A stretch of 64,000 bases of DNA from Pyrenochaeta sp. MPI-SDFR-AT-0127. Taxonomy: Eukaryota; Ascomycota; Dothideomycetes; Pleosporales; Cucurbitariaceae. How positions within the stretch are numbered: position 1 is the first letter of the stretch; each line of letters opens with the position of its first letter. The stretch covers positions 604,910 through 668,909 of the forward strand of contig JAGTJM010000019.1 in assembly GCA_020747015.1 (NCBI GenBank). Direction: 5' to 3'. The notes under the pieces were generated by a model. The model was given only the letters and a program-made list of their open reading frames with translations, was not told the origin of the DNA and did no database searches. Positions 35,364 to 45,755 of the stretch are shown one piece after another. A program made the position numbers and the translations under genes.

Positions 35364-38284
35364 TCCGAGGACGTGTGATTCGACCACTAGGCGTAAATTA
35401 AGTCCTGCTATCTAGTTGAAACAAGAACAAGTAGATATAGTGCGAAGAAAGCTGATAAGCTTTAGATATGTAAGTATGTCTGTCCTGTCATGGAGGCTCG
35501 GAGCGGGGGAGGAGAGCCATGGGACGGACCATTTCCATCTTGTCGCGCAACATCCCGAGGTCAGGTCCGGTTCCCGTTATTTGCGCACAACATATGGTAT
35601 TAGTGGAAGGTGGGTGTCGGAAAGATATGTCAGTCATTGGCAGTCTTCTTGTGGGACCATAGTGTGGTGCTGTCAGGCTCGAGCGACTTTTGCGGTCACA
35701 TGATGCAATCCAAGACGTCTTTGAAGCTATACCATAGTACATGCGCTCTCGTGTTGGGTTGAGATGTTGAGAATAGAGAAGTTGAATATATGGCGGTTGC
35801 AGAGGTCTGCAGGCGGTGAGCAGCGGGCCATGACAGTCTTGTCAAACATGGAGAGGGATATCATGCCCGAGGCGTCAGTCACCCAGATGGCTTGTAGCAT
35901 TATTGCCCCCATGGTAGAGGCCCGGCATAGGAGAACCGTGAAGAATGTAACCTGGAGAGCCGGAGTCCTTCCAACCTGGTGGCCAATCCCGGTGGCAGAC
36001 TACGTCGCACAGCGTAAGGCTGAGGAAGAGGGCGAGGCTGCGCATGGCGGGCGGAGTTGGTGGAACTCGTGGGTCAATCACAACACGTCCACGGAAACCG
36101 GCCGATTCGAAGACGATGGAGGCCACAACAACAACGCTCACTCGCCAACACGACCGTCACAGCACAAACGGTTGAGCCGGTTGAGTCTGCTGCAATCGCT
36201 CACGGCAGTGTTTCAATGTTTGGTATCATGCAGAAATGAGGGGCGAGTCGTTGACAACGCGCCTTTTCTCACCGACTTTCTCCTCTTCATTTGCAGATTG
36301 TGCGGGTAGCCGCCTTGCTAGCACGCTCGATGCTCGCGTCATCCTCAGTCGCCCCGACCAGTGCAGCGACGCGTTGCAGTCAAATGAATCTATTCTTGCT
36401 CCTCGCCCATTCCACCAGCCGCCAATTGCCGTGCTCTGGTTGCGCCAGTGACGCCTGGTCCTGCTGTTACCATGGCTCCGTTCGCATCGTGACAGCCTCC
36501 CCCCAGCCAAGACATGGACCAGCCAAAACGAGGCCGCTGTGCGTGGGCCGGGGTCCCTCCTGTCCTGGCCCTCTCTGCTGGTGGGCGCTGGTGGGCGCTG
36601 GTGGGCGTGCGGTCCTGGCCAATCGAGACAAGCGAGATTCTGACCTCTTGATGCCGACGTCGACGTCCTGCGTCCATCATCTGGACATGTCGGGCAAGGA
36701 AGCGGGGACAGTTCGGTTATTTGGGATGAGCTGTTCAATCTCTCCCAGGATTGCCCGATGCCTGCCTCAGGAACACCTGTCCCTTGTCAGACCATCTCTT
36801 GCTTGACTTGCAATTGCTCCTTGCCACTATCTTGCAGTCCAAGGCCCAGACTTGACACTTGCCAGAAGGTGTGTCCGTCATCCATACTTTCTCCTCGTCC
36901 CCTCCCCCGTCCCCGTCCCCGTCCTTGTCCTCAGCATGCTTTCCCACTCGCGCCGTTTGTTCTTTTCCTCTTTGGGCCTCAGACGCAGCTTGGCCCTTCA
37001 AGGCCCTGGGGACCGTGCTTTTTTTTAATGCAATGTACAATGCGCTGGCAAGATCGCTTGATGGCTCTGTGGTCGCACCAACCCAAAGTCATCTCCTCGA
37101 CCCCTCGAACTCGCAATCAATTCGTGTCGATTGCCTTCTGGCTGCTGCGGGACAGCGTCTTGCTAGTCCCTTTGCGACGCCCTTCCGCCTGAAGCCACTC
37201 TGCTTTGCGTCGTCTTGCAGTCTCGATATCGTGTTCAATCCCCCTCCAGTCGCGACTCCCGCGCTTGGTACCCTAGTCAACTAGCCGTCCCAGTTTTTCC
37301 TGCACCTTCGCTATGGTCTCGGATCCTGTTCATCAACGTTGGCCCTCGTATCTATCATGCTCCCGCCAAGCGATTCGAGGTTGTCGGTACACTGCTTGAA
37401 AGCGAGTAGTCTCTGACGTATGTGCATTCTCCCCTCACTTTGCATATTGCATCCATGGTCTGGCTATGCAGTCAGGAAGTACGAGCACCGAGCTCCCCAC
37501 CACCTTCCAGTGAAGATGGAGTATTGGTACATTGTTATTTATGCGTCCCAGCTCAGCCGTCTTCACCACATGCATAGTGCCGATCGAGACATTCAGCCTT
37601 GACGAACGGGTTCAAGGGAACTGACCCCGATAACTCGCCCGTTTATCGCGCTACTGCGGCATCCAGTGGCAAAGGCGAACCACCGGTGAAGCTGTGCCTT
37701 TTGAGGTTTGAGTCTTTTGCAAGCTAAAATTCTGGAACCTTGGCCGTTGTTGGCTGGTCCACAGCCAACACATAGCTCATTCTGGGTCACAGCTACAGAG
37801 CCGCAACAAAGACCCGCAGATTATTCATTTCAGCATGTCCAATCGCCCCTCGGTCCTTGCCGGCAGGCGAAATCTGCGCGCTTGGATACCTTCTTCTCTC
37901 GCCTGCTGCAATATATCTCTTCATCCCACACTGGAAACATATGCTTCCCCCCATCTCTGTTCTACCATCTGCAGGCTGCCCCCTCCCCCATCGCCCCTCC
38001 CCTCCCTTCTCCTGCCTTGCTGTTCATACTTGGATAGCTACTCTTTACTCCACTGTACAGCTGTCACCTCTTACATTGACAACTGTCAGCTTCGCTGTCG
38101 TACAGCGTCTGCCACGAATCCCTTTCTCGGCCTTTTATCGTCGCCACCAACGAGCCCTTGCCAGTTCAGCAAAAGTCTGCATTACTGTTACCATTTTGAG
38201 ACCCGCGAATCTGCACCGAAGCGCTATCATTTGCACCAATTGCGCTAGAATCCATACATCAACGAAGCACCACAGCTGCCTATC
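35364..38284. other. 2.9-kb spacer, pyrimidine-rich, no gene supported
   Basis: Many short frames overlap on both strands. The part from about 36750 to 38250 is rich in CT runs on the plus strand, and may include a long leader or promoter for the plus-strand gene that begins near 38285. On the minus strand an ATG at 36045 opens a 56-residue frame whose first 17 residues (MRSLALFLSLTLCDVVC) look like a secretion signal. I list it as a candidate only in the findings. Confidence 0.35.
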
Positions 38285-39257
38285 ATGTTCTACGTGATGT
38301 ATCTTACAGGTATGTTGACACGATCCTTTCAAGCCTCAATATACGGTACCACATGGTCGGAAGCTTTTGATTTCTTATGAGTATTACCGGCTCAACTCAG
38401 ACGTGTAAAACGACATGAGGTCTATGTTCCCAGTAGTTCAGTATTGGCCAACGCGTACCGCTGCATTGGGAACTGGATCTTCTTCTTGGCTCTGTCATTC
38501 GTCATACTTGGACGCCTCGTGCTCAATGGACCCCATGATTGACCACTGACTAGGCCTGTGCCAACGACGACATTGGCCCGATCCTCTCTTTCAGACTTAC
38601 CGCACACGTTATGGATACGGGTCCACTGTTCGAGTGAACAACCGAGAGTATTCCACGGATGTCGACTACGAATCGGAAGAGCTGGCCAAGAACGCTGCTG
38701 CTACTCGAGCATATATGATATGTCGTAACTTCTCAGTGAATGATGGCATGTATCCTGGGCAGCGACCGGGCCAAGGAGGCGTTGTACAAGGATTGCCGAC
38801 GCCAATAGGGGCTGGCAGAAGGAACACTTGCTCGTCCAATGACTATGACAGCGCAAGTAATTCAAGTGGTGGTACTAGCCCGCGGAACTCAGATTGTGGT
38901 CTGGATGCTACGGATGCAGCAGGCCGTCGTTCTAGCAAATCCTCGACATCATCCACTTCGAATTGTTACTGCGGCCGAGGGGCTATACGTGCCTACGAGA
39001 GATGTACGTCCTGTCTCCGAGATGCAGGCTACAGAGTTTAAAACGACAGTAATCTGCGTTTGCGTTCCACATGCGTAGGCGTTCCAATCAGAAAGACCGC
39101 AACAGAACGACATAAGAAGATTCGACGAGCTCTAGCTCAGGTATACTACGACTATCACGATCTGCACCCTTATGATAATTACGACAATTTTAACGACCAT
39201 AACGCTGTCCATTTCATTCCTTTTTCCAAGCGGGCGGTACCTATGTACCACCAATGA
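38285..39257 (+). CDS. small protein with dsRNA-binding-like segment and Cys-rich centre
   Basis: My model has exons 38285-38293, 38595-39003 and 39079-39257, giving 198 residues. The second and third are well supported: the acceptor TTTCAG precedes TYRTRYGYG, and the donor GTACGT and acceptor GCGTAG keep the frame into a Lys/Tyr-rich tail ending PMYHQ. The first exon (MFY only) rests on a weak donor and is tentative. The segment YRTRYGYGSTVRVNNREY followed by ELAKNAAATRAYMICRNF resembles the strand-helix second half of a dsRNA-binding fold, without the usual first half. A Ser-rich linker leads to CYCGRGAIRAYERC. I do not recognise a named family. The function is unknown. Confidence 0.55.
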
Positions 39258-39445
39258 GCCAACTACTTGGAAAGTGTCTTCACTAGTTATGCATCTCGTT
39301 TGTCTTTACTTCTCCCCAGGCGGCTGCATAGCGACGGCATTAAAGCGATTTAGCGAGTGTTGGTGACTTTTCTTGTTCGTTTTGGGCTGGATATCTCCTT
39401 CTGAAATTGCCTGTATATGATGACTCTCCTAACCTTTTCCTTTTA

Positions 39446-39513
39446 TGGATGATGAGGAAGATGATGAGGAAGATGTTGTTGATGATGATGACGATGATGA
39501 TGATGATGATGAT
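39446..39513 (+). repeat. GAT trinucleotide microsatellite
   Basis: An imperfect run of GAT units, with GAG/GAA interruptions at the left and a purer run at the right (39478-39513). It lies about 190 bases past the stop of the preceding gene, probably in or near its 3' untranslated region. No reading frame through it is supported as coding. Confidence 0.85.
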
Positions 39514-40184
39514 CAAAAAGAAAAGAACGATCACGATGATTAGCCACACGGCCATATAACGATTATATTTACGAAGTTATGAGTTGCACCACTTTATTCG
39601 ATTCAAACCAATAAGCAGTTTAGCATGTTTAAATTGGATGTTCACTATCACATAACAAGGTTCTTTCTGATGTTGTGGCATTCGAACAGCGTACGATTCT
39701 AGTATCACAGACTGCTGAGTAAAATGGATCAAGCAAATCATGGTTGATAACACGACTGGCACCAAGGTTTTCTGCGTAGGAAAGTGTTCCATGGAACCCG
39801 ACCAAGCGCCATTTAGCAAATTTGCCAAGTCATCATTCAAAATTAGCCACAAGACGTGATAGCTAACTATTGTGCTCGGCCTTGCTATTTCTCGCGTGTT
39901 CATTCAGTGAGTCGAGTTGGGTCTGTCCATCGATCATGCATGACAAGAGGACGCTCTGAGGCCGCCAATGACCTTTGAGACCGTGAGCATCATGACAGGA
40001 GAGTTGTGGGAGCATAAGGCTCCCAGATAAGTGGTACTTGTGACTACTGCTATACTGCCATTTCATCTTTCTAAGACACGAGTCAATAGCGTTGCCCTTG
40101 ATACCCAGAACATTACCTTTCCAAGCAGAAAAAAAGGCACAATGATAAATTCCTCGAGAAACTTTTAGTCAATCGCATCCGATA
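39514..40184. other. spacer, nothing recognised
   Basis: Between the microsatellite and the inverted-repeat element I see no gene. The frames on the minus strand (39577-39903 and 39863-40066) lack domain character and overlap one another. Confidence 0.35.
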
Positions 40185-40605
40185 ACGTGTTCCACCACCT
40201 ATTGAGCCACACCACTTAGTGGCCGAGCCGAAAAAACCCCAAAATTGGAAAACCAGGCCCTTACAATTTCAACGACAACCTTATAATAATTTCTATAATA
40301 TTATTCCTAGCCTTCTCTACTTCTTTAGGTGCTCTTAGTAATTTCCTAGACTTATTAGTCTTCCTATTATCTAGATACTTGGTTTTAGCCCCCAATTATA
40401 TGTAAATTTACTATATCTTGAGACCTACTTAATAGATCATCTAATAATCCTAAGATATAGTTCAGAATATATATAGAAGGCTGCTATAAGATTTTTAAGA
40501 TATATCGTAGAGTTTTTTTAAGATAGCAAGTGCCTGTTTTTCTAATATTTGGTGTATTTTTCGCTGTCCACTTGATGGTGTGGCCCACTAGGTGGTGGAA
40601 CACGT
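40185..40605. mobile_element. 421-bp MITE-like element with terminal inverted repeats
   Basis: The ends are inverted copies. The left end starts ACGTGTTCCACCACCTA and the right end is its reverse complement, with similarity continuing about 35 bases inward (GCCACACCA and AGTGG on both sides). A TA dinucleotide flanks each end (40183-40184 and 40606-40607), as expected of a target duplication made by Tc1/mariner-type transposases. The interior is AT-rich, rich in TpA and without any frame, as in a RIP-mutated non-autonomous element. No transposase gene is present in the window, so mobilisation would be in trans. Superfamily assignment rests only on the TA flanks. Confidence 0.75.
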
Positions 40606-40874
40606 TATATTGTGGTCGAGAGTTTCCACGCAAGAAATAACTCAAAGTTCCTATACTAGAAGGAGATTATAGCACCACCCTGTAGTTTGTGATCGTTATA
40701 GTCCTTGATCTGTGTTTGTTAGTATCCTTAACAGTCTGCTTGAAGTCGCAATCGAGGCGTCATTGTTGGTCGCTCTTTCAATTGCATTTCGACGCTGCTG
40801 CAGCGTGGTACCCTGGTCATACCCAAGCATCCTTGGTCACTGTCGGTCAGTCATCACCCTACCCCTCTCAGAGT

Positions 40875-41777
40875 TTAGTCCAATACCCTATACCACTCGT
40901 TTGAATCTGTCTCAGCTAGGTCTGGGCCAATTTGAGGTAATGAATGATCCAGTTTTACATCACGCTTCACTCTGTAATTCTCCGTGATACGCAAAAAATG
41001 GAGGATGATACCTGGTCTGTTAATATTGGTCAAGTAGATTCCAATTCCATACTCTACAATCAACCGTCCGTGCTTGGTAATCTCTGTGATCATTTTAAAG
41101 TGAGGTTCTTGGCAACATAAACGGCGACCAATGGGACCTTTGCACGAAATCCTGTTATGAGAAAGGTAATCAATACAATAGTTTTGGTACACTTGCGGTG
41201 GCTGATGGCTGATATTCTAGCTGCGGAGTGGTAGCATGTCGAAAAGTTACAAAGCGGCCTGTGCTATACTACTCACGTGTCGAACCACTCAAGTAGATCC
41301 TCCTTTCCGAAGACAGCCCTGTATACTCTATCGCCGTCATTCTTCACGGTTTCCTCTGTGTGAATACTGTGTAATTTATATTCTCTTTCATCAAGACTGC
41401 TCCCGTCTGTCCCATCCTTTGCTGAGCCAAATACACGGATATGAATGTATGCATTGTCAACGGCAGGCAGTCTAACCTTGCCGAAAAGATGAAGGCCGTA
41501 GGCCGAGACGGCAACGCGGACGGATATGAGGTCGTTCGCGGAGAAGGAGGTGAGGTTCGCGTCAGATACGTCTTGGACCTTCCGAAAGTACTCAGGCTCG
41601 TGTTCTTTGTGTGTCAGAGAGCACTCTGAGAGCAAAATGGAGCAACGTACTGTCGTGGTCGCGGCGAAGCTTTACAAGCTCCTCTTTCACAGACTCGAGG
41701 ATCGAATTGAAAGCGTCGATAGATCCTTGATGCGGCGCATGCGCCTCGCTCAGCTGTACTGTATCTTCAGTTGCCAT
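40875..41777 (-). CDS. hypothetical protein, three-exon model
   Basis: Proposed exons are 41777-41651, 41604-41277 and 41151-40875, giving 243 residues. The first two are joined by good sites (GTACGT donor, AAAG acceptor) and keep a continuous, polar, protein-like sequence: SIDAFNSILESVKEELVKLR reads as a helix, and the second exon has alternating strands ending EDLLEWFDT. The third exon depends on a 125-base intron and a plain AACAG acceptor, and its last part looks less protein-like, so the 3' end may be wrong. I do not recognise a domain, and no signal peptide is visible. The MITE-like element ends 270 bases beyond the stop, and the transporter gene starts 650 bases upstream on the other strand. 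Confidence 0.45.
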
Positions 41778-42423
41778 GCTGTTTGTTATAAATTATCGTC
41801 GGCTACGAGCAAGGTGCTTGTCAGTCGTTGTTTATTGAATGCATGACAGAGCTATTGTTATATCTCTTCTGCTTGTTCTAGGACAAGGCATGACGTGATG
41901 TGCCGGGATGCGACACGATGCATACCGTGTCTCATCGAAGTTGTCGCCAAATTCCAGCAGCTAAACTGGGAACCTGCTTGCACAAACCTGACAGAAAAAG
42001 CTAAGCCCCACGCATGAGCCCATAGTCTAGATTGATAATTGGTCCTTCTTCCACGAGCGATGACGTTGCTAGCGAAGACTATTTTATGCGCAAAAGCAGG
42101 CCATCAAACATGCATATGGCTTACTGCACGATGGCACGTGACATGCAACATGGACTCTGCCGTGCCTTTGATTTGTAGCCAATACATGTGTTTGATCCAG
42201 TGAAGCATCCTCGGATGAATCAGAGGGGAGCATAATATAGCGACTTAGTGGTTCCGAACTCGCTGAACAGTTTTTCGCCGGAACGCTCCGGTTTCCGCGT
42301 AGGGCTACACGAAGGGCGCGCTCTAGTCACACGCACATATTTGATGTCAATCGTAGATGAAAACCTCTTATAACGCATCAAAGCAAGTTTGATTCTATTC
42401 ACAATTGCTAACTTGCGATAGAG

Positions 42424-43809
42424 ATGTCTACTACAACCACCATAGAAGAGCGAATCGAGTTCTCGTCCTTTCGCGCGGCATCTCCGGACCCCCTCACCAG
42501 ATTCTCACCGTCCATCTCCCGGCCAGTTTCCGTGACTCAGAGTCCGGATGAAGTTCCACAAGACACACCCTATTCCGTGACGGCTATACCAGACGGTGGA
42601 TATGGCTGGGTCATCGTAGCCTGCTGTTTCATCACCACTTTTTGCCATAATGGCATAATCAACTGCTGGGGTGTCTTGCAAGCCGCACTGCTGGACTCAA
42701 CATTGAAGAACACCCCCCCGTCTACACTCGCTTATGTTGGAACAATGGCACTCTCTGGAGGTGCGCTCTATGGACTGGCTGCTGTACGGCTAATGCGGAC
42801 TGTGGGTTCACAGTACACAATCCTACTCGGTGTTTTATTAATGGGCATGAGCCTTGTTGGAGCCAGTTTCTGCACATCAAACTTAGCAGGCCTCTTCGGA
42901 ACCACCGGGCTCATGGGAGGTATTGGAATGGCCATGGTGTATGCCGTTGCTAACGCGCTTCCTGTACAATACTTTAGCGCTCGGCTCGGCCTCGCAAATG
43001 GCCTCATCAAGCTGGGGGGTGGAATTGGCGGATGTGTCATGGCCATCGCGCTGGAAGCCATGTATCAGCGCGTCGGCATTGCCTGGACATTCCGGTTTCA
43101 AGGTCTTTTCACTCTCGCCATTGGCTTACCCGCCGCCTGGATGTTGAAAGATCGTGTCCCGCTTCGAAATGTCCCATTCGTTGACTGGACCATGTTTCGT
43201 TCAGCACCTTTTGTTGCAACCTTTATTGCCAGTGCCATTGGCGTATTCGCACTTTTCGTTCCGCCGTATTATCTACCTCTTTTCGCACAGTCAATAGGGC
43301 TCAGCTCAAGTACCGGCGCAGGGCTAGTCGCAGCATACAATGCTTGTAATGCCATTGGACGCTTTCTTGCAGGTCCATTATGCGACAAATTTGGACCCTT
43401 GAACATGTTCGTCGTCACCATGGTCCTCAACGCGGCAAGCATGCTTGCAATCTGGCCCGTTTCGAACACCCTGGGTCCACTTGTGCTCTTCGCCATTCTG
43501 AACGGCATCGCAAATGGCTCGTATTTTACCACTCAGCCCACTGTAGTTGCGGGTATCTTTGGCCCTGGACGAGCTACTGTTGCAATGAGCATGTCAGTCA
43601 CAGGCTGGACAGGTGGCTATCTCATGGGCGCTCCAATTGCAGGCTATCTTCTGCAAGCTGCGGGTGGTAGACAAGGCAATGGAACGGGGCAGAGCGTTGG
43701 AGTGTATCGGCCGGCCATCTTCTACGCTGGCGGAACCGCGACTGTCTCCGCACTGTGCGTTGTAGCTGCGAGGCTCACGGTGACGAGGAAGCTACGGAAG
43801 CGAGTGTAG
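42424..43809 (+). CDS. MFS transporter, monocarboxylate-transporter-like
   Basis: A single uninterrupted exon of 461 residues starts at the ATG at 42424. About 60 polar N-terminal residues precede PDGGYGWVIVACCF, the signature of the monocarboxylate porter family at the first membrane helix. Twelve hydrophobic segments follow in two blocks of six, separated by a loop near residues 235-260 (KDRVPLRNVPFVDW). The half-repeat motif GRFLAGPLCDKFGP is present after helix 8. Fungal members move carboxylates, riboflavin or small secondary metabolites across the plasma membrane. The gene lies tail to tail with the methyltransferase and beside two flavoenzymes, which suggests it exports or imports something connected with them. 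That link is inference. Confidence 0.92.
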   Translation: MSTTTTIEERIEFSSFRAASPDPLTRFSPSISRPVSVTQSPDEVPQDTPYSVTAIPDGGYGWVIVACCFITTFCHNGIINCWGVLQAALLDSTLKNTPPSTLAYVGTMALSGGALYGLAAVRLMRTVGSQYTILLGVLLMGMSLVGASFCTSNLAGLFGTTGLMGGIGMAMVYAVANALPVQYFSARLGLANGLIKLGGGIGGCVMAIALEAMYQRVGIAWTFRFQGLFTLAIGLPAAWMLKDRVPLRNVPFVDWTMFRSAPFVATFIASAIGVFALFVPPYYLPLFAQSIGLSSSTGAGLVAAYNACNAIGRFLAGPLCDKFGPLNMFVVTMVLNAASMLAIWPVSNTLGPLVLFAILNGIANGSYFTTQPTVVAGIFGPGRATVAMSMSVTGWTGGYLMGAPIAGYLLQAAGGRQGNGTGQSVGVYRPAIFYAGGTATVSALCVVAARLTVTRKLRKRV

Positions 43810-44228
43810 TTCCCTTGTGATTATAGCCACTCATACCTCGTTAAAATGCGTCAAAAGTAATGTATAACTTATTATTAACACACAGCAGCCTATAGTATTC
43901 TGTCTAGGCAATAACTCGAAATATACACTCAACAATGCATCGATGGGTGAGCGCCTGATGCGCCTGCCTTTTCATCCATACGCAGTCAGGATTGTAACTA
44001 CGATATCCAGCGTACAGAGCATATGATGGAGCGCATTGAATGCTTAGCGCGAATTTAATATATACAGACGTTGCATCAATAGAGATTTGTTCTAGAAGGC
44101 TCAGGAACCTCCTCTCTGAGTGAGACAACCCAACTCCAAAGGCCTGCTAGTGTCGAAACCCAGCACTGCGCATCGTATTGAAACACAAGCCTTTTCAAGA
44201 AGGTTATAAAGCTTTGAAACCCCCAGCG

Positions 44229-45461
44229 TTATCGCAAATTCTCAGTGTCGCTTTTCCTAGCAGTGACGATGACACCTCTCACAACACCAGTGCGACCCCA
44301 CCAATTGAACATTGCTTTTGCTAATCTAAATTTTCCTATACCTAACCCTAGCAACCGCAATCTCTCGTCTTGGTTATCAAGGTATTGTGTCAAAGGGATG
44401 AAAACATGTTCTGAAATATCTTTGATGGTGATCATGTCTTTACGATATCCAGCTTGTATAAGTTTTTTCTGATATTCTTGCGGCGTAATGAAATTTGCCC
44501 ATGGAGCGCCCATTAGTGCAGTAAGAAGCCGAAGTACGAACTTTTGGGTCACTGTGGCTGTGTGAGAGAGACAGAGATCGAAAGCCATGAATGACGCGCC
44601 AATGTGCAAACATGTGTGATTGATGAGAGGCCAGCGCGAATGTGCGAAGTGGTATGCTGTGTCTAGGGCTAGTACCCAACGTTCCTGCGACTTGTCTCTC
44701 GCGTTCTGTATGGTTGCTTGAAGTCGGTCGTCCCAGGACGTTGGCTTCGCTGCATCGGCGCAGAATAGAGCAATGTCGGTACGCCCATCTTTATGGTCAT
44801 ACTGATGGTAAGGATCGATCATGTTTCCACGATTTTTCAACTTCTCAACGCGCTTTGACGCGTATCGTGCTTGTACTGGGTCGTTCGTTATTCCAACGTA
44901 GTAGTCGAACCTGACACAGTGCTCTTGCGCGTCCCACCAGATCTCATCGGAAGGTCTCACAGGCTTTGTACTCATGAGGTACATGGTCTGGTCGCCGCAT
45001 CCAAAACCCAGGTCAATCAAACATTTGACGCGCCGTGCACCTTTTTCAACTTCCGCTCTTTCTACCACGCTTGAGAATCCTGCCTGCGCAAGGACTGCAT
45101 CAAGGAGATTACGACTAGCCTCGGCCATAGATAACGATGCATTAGAATCCTTCCAGTAGCCCATATTCATCCACATTGCGGTCGGAACCTGCAGATGTAG
45201 CCTTCCATGTTGTAATCCATATACTGATGATTTTTCGTGGTTGACCCACCGCTCCAGTGCTACCAGCTTTATAAACTTGTACAGGGCGATACCAACACAC
45301 ATGTCGAAAACCCTGCTAACCTTGATATATTGTTTTGCCATGACAGCACTGGAGGTCAGATTGTGGCCAAGAGCTGTGTCAACCATGCAGATTGATAGAA
45401 GAAGACAGAATACAATGACAGCAAATGCGTTGAGGATAGTGAAAGGCGAGGCAAACGTCAT
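44229..45461 (-). CDS. membrane-anchored SAM-dependent methyltransferase
   Basis: A single exon of 410 residues from the ATG at 45459-45461. A hydrophobic segment at about residues 5-32 is likely a membrane anchor. Motif I of class I methyltransferases is visible as LIDLGFGCGDQT (about residue 150), preceded by MWMNMGYWKDS, a stretch also seen in small-molecule and lipid methyltransferases of the UbiE/sterol type. Later motifs are ALDTAYHF and the C-terminal half helices. It should transfer a methyl group from S-adenosylmethionine to an unknown acceptor, perhaps at a membrane. It lies about 300 bases from the FAD amine oxidase-like gene on the same strand (gap 45462-45755). A cyclopropane-type activity cannot be excluded but its usual Cys motif is not evident. 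Confidence 0.85.
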   Translation of the reverse strand: MTFASPFTILNAFAVIVFCLLLSICMVDTALGHNLTSSAVMAKQYIKVSRVFDMCVGIALYKFIKLVALERWVNHEKSSVYGLQHGRLHLQVPTAMWMNMGYWKDSNASLSMAEASRNLLDAVLAQAGFSSVVERAEVEKGARRVKCLIDLGFGCGDQTMYLMSTKPVRPSDEIWWDAQEHCVRFDYYVGITNDPVQARYASKRVEKLKNRGNMIDPYHQYDHKDGRTDIALFCADAAKPTSWDDRLQATIQNARDKSQERWVLALDTAYHFAHSRWPLINHTCLHIGASFMAFDLCLSHTATVTQKFVLRLLTALMGAPWANFITPQEYQKKLIQAGYRKDMITIKDISEHVFIPLTQYLDNQDERLRLLGLGIGKFRLAKAMFNWWGRTGVVRGVIVTARKSDTENLR

Positions 45462-45755
45462 TATGCTTACTGTTGCGTCCGGTGGTGATGGGGAACAGAA
45501 AGCCTTGGTGCCCGAATGCCTTGCAGGCGGTCAATAGCCCTCAAGAGCACTAACCGCATCAAGGGATGGTTTGAGTACTGTCGACAAAATCCGTGTGCCA
45601 GCGTACCGGGAATTGTCCAGACGTATTCAAATTTTTACATTCTTCCATATGGTCGCGATATCAATTATTGGCAGCTTGTCCGTACATGTCATTTGTGGAC
45701 TATCGCAGCTCTCTCAAGTTCCATGAGTACTAAACTTTGAGGCTACTCTTCCGCT

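Noticed and set aside
37835..38248. Plus-strand frame of 137 codons upstream of the dsRNA-binding-like gene as its first exon
   Set aside because: It is Pro/Ser/Cys-rich from the pyrimidine-rich DNA and no splice site joins it in frame to the supported exon at 38595.
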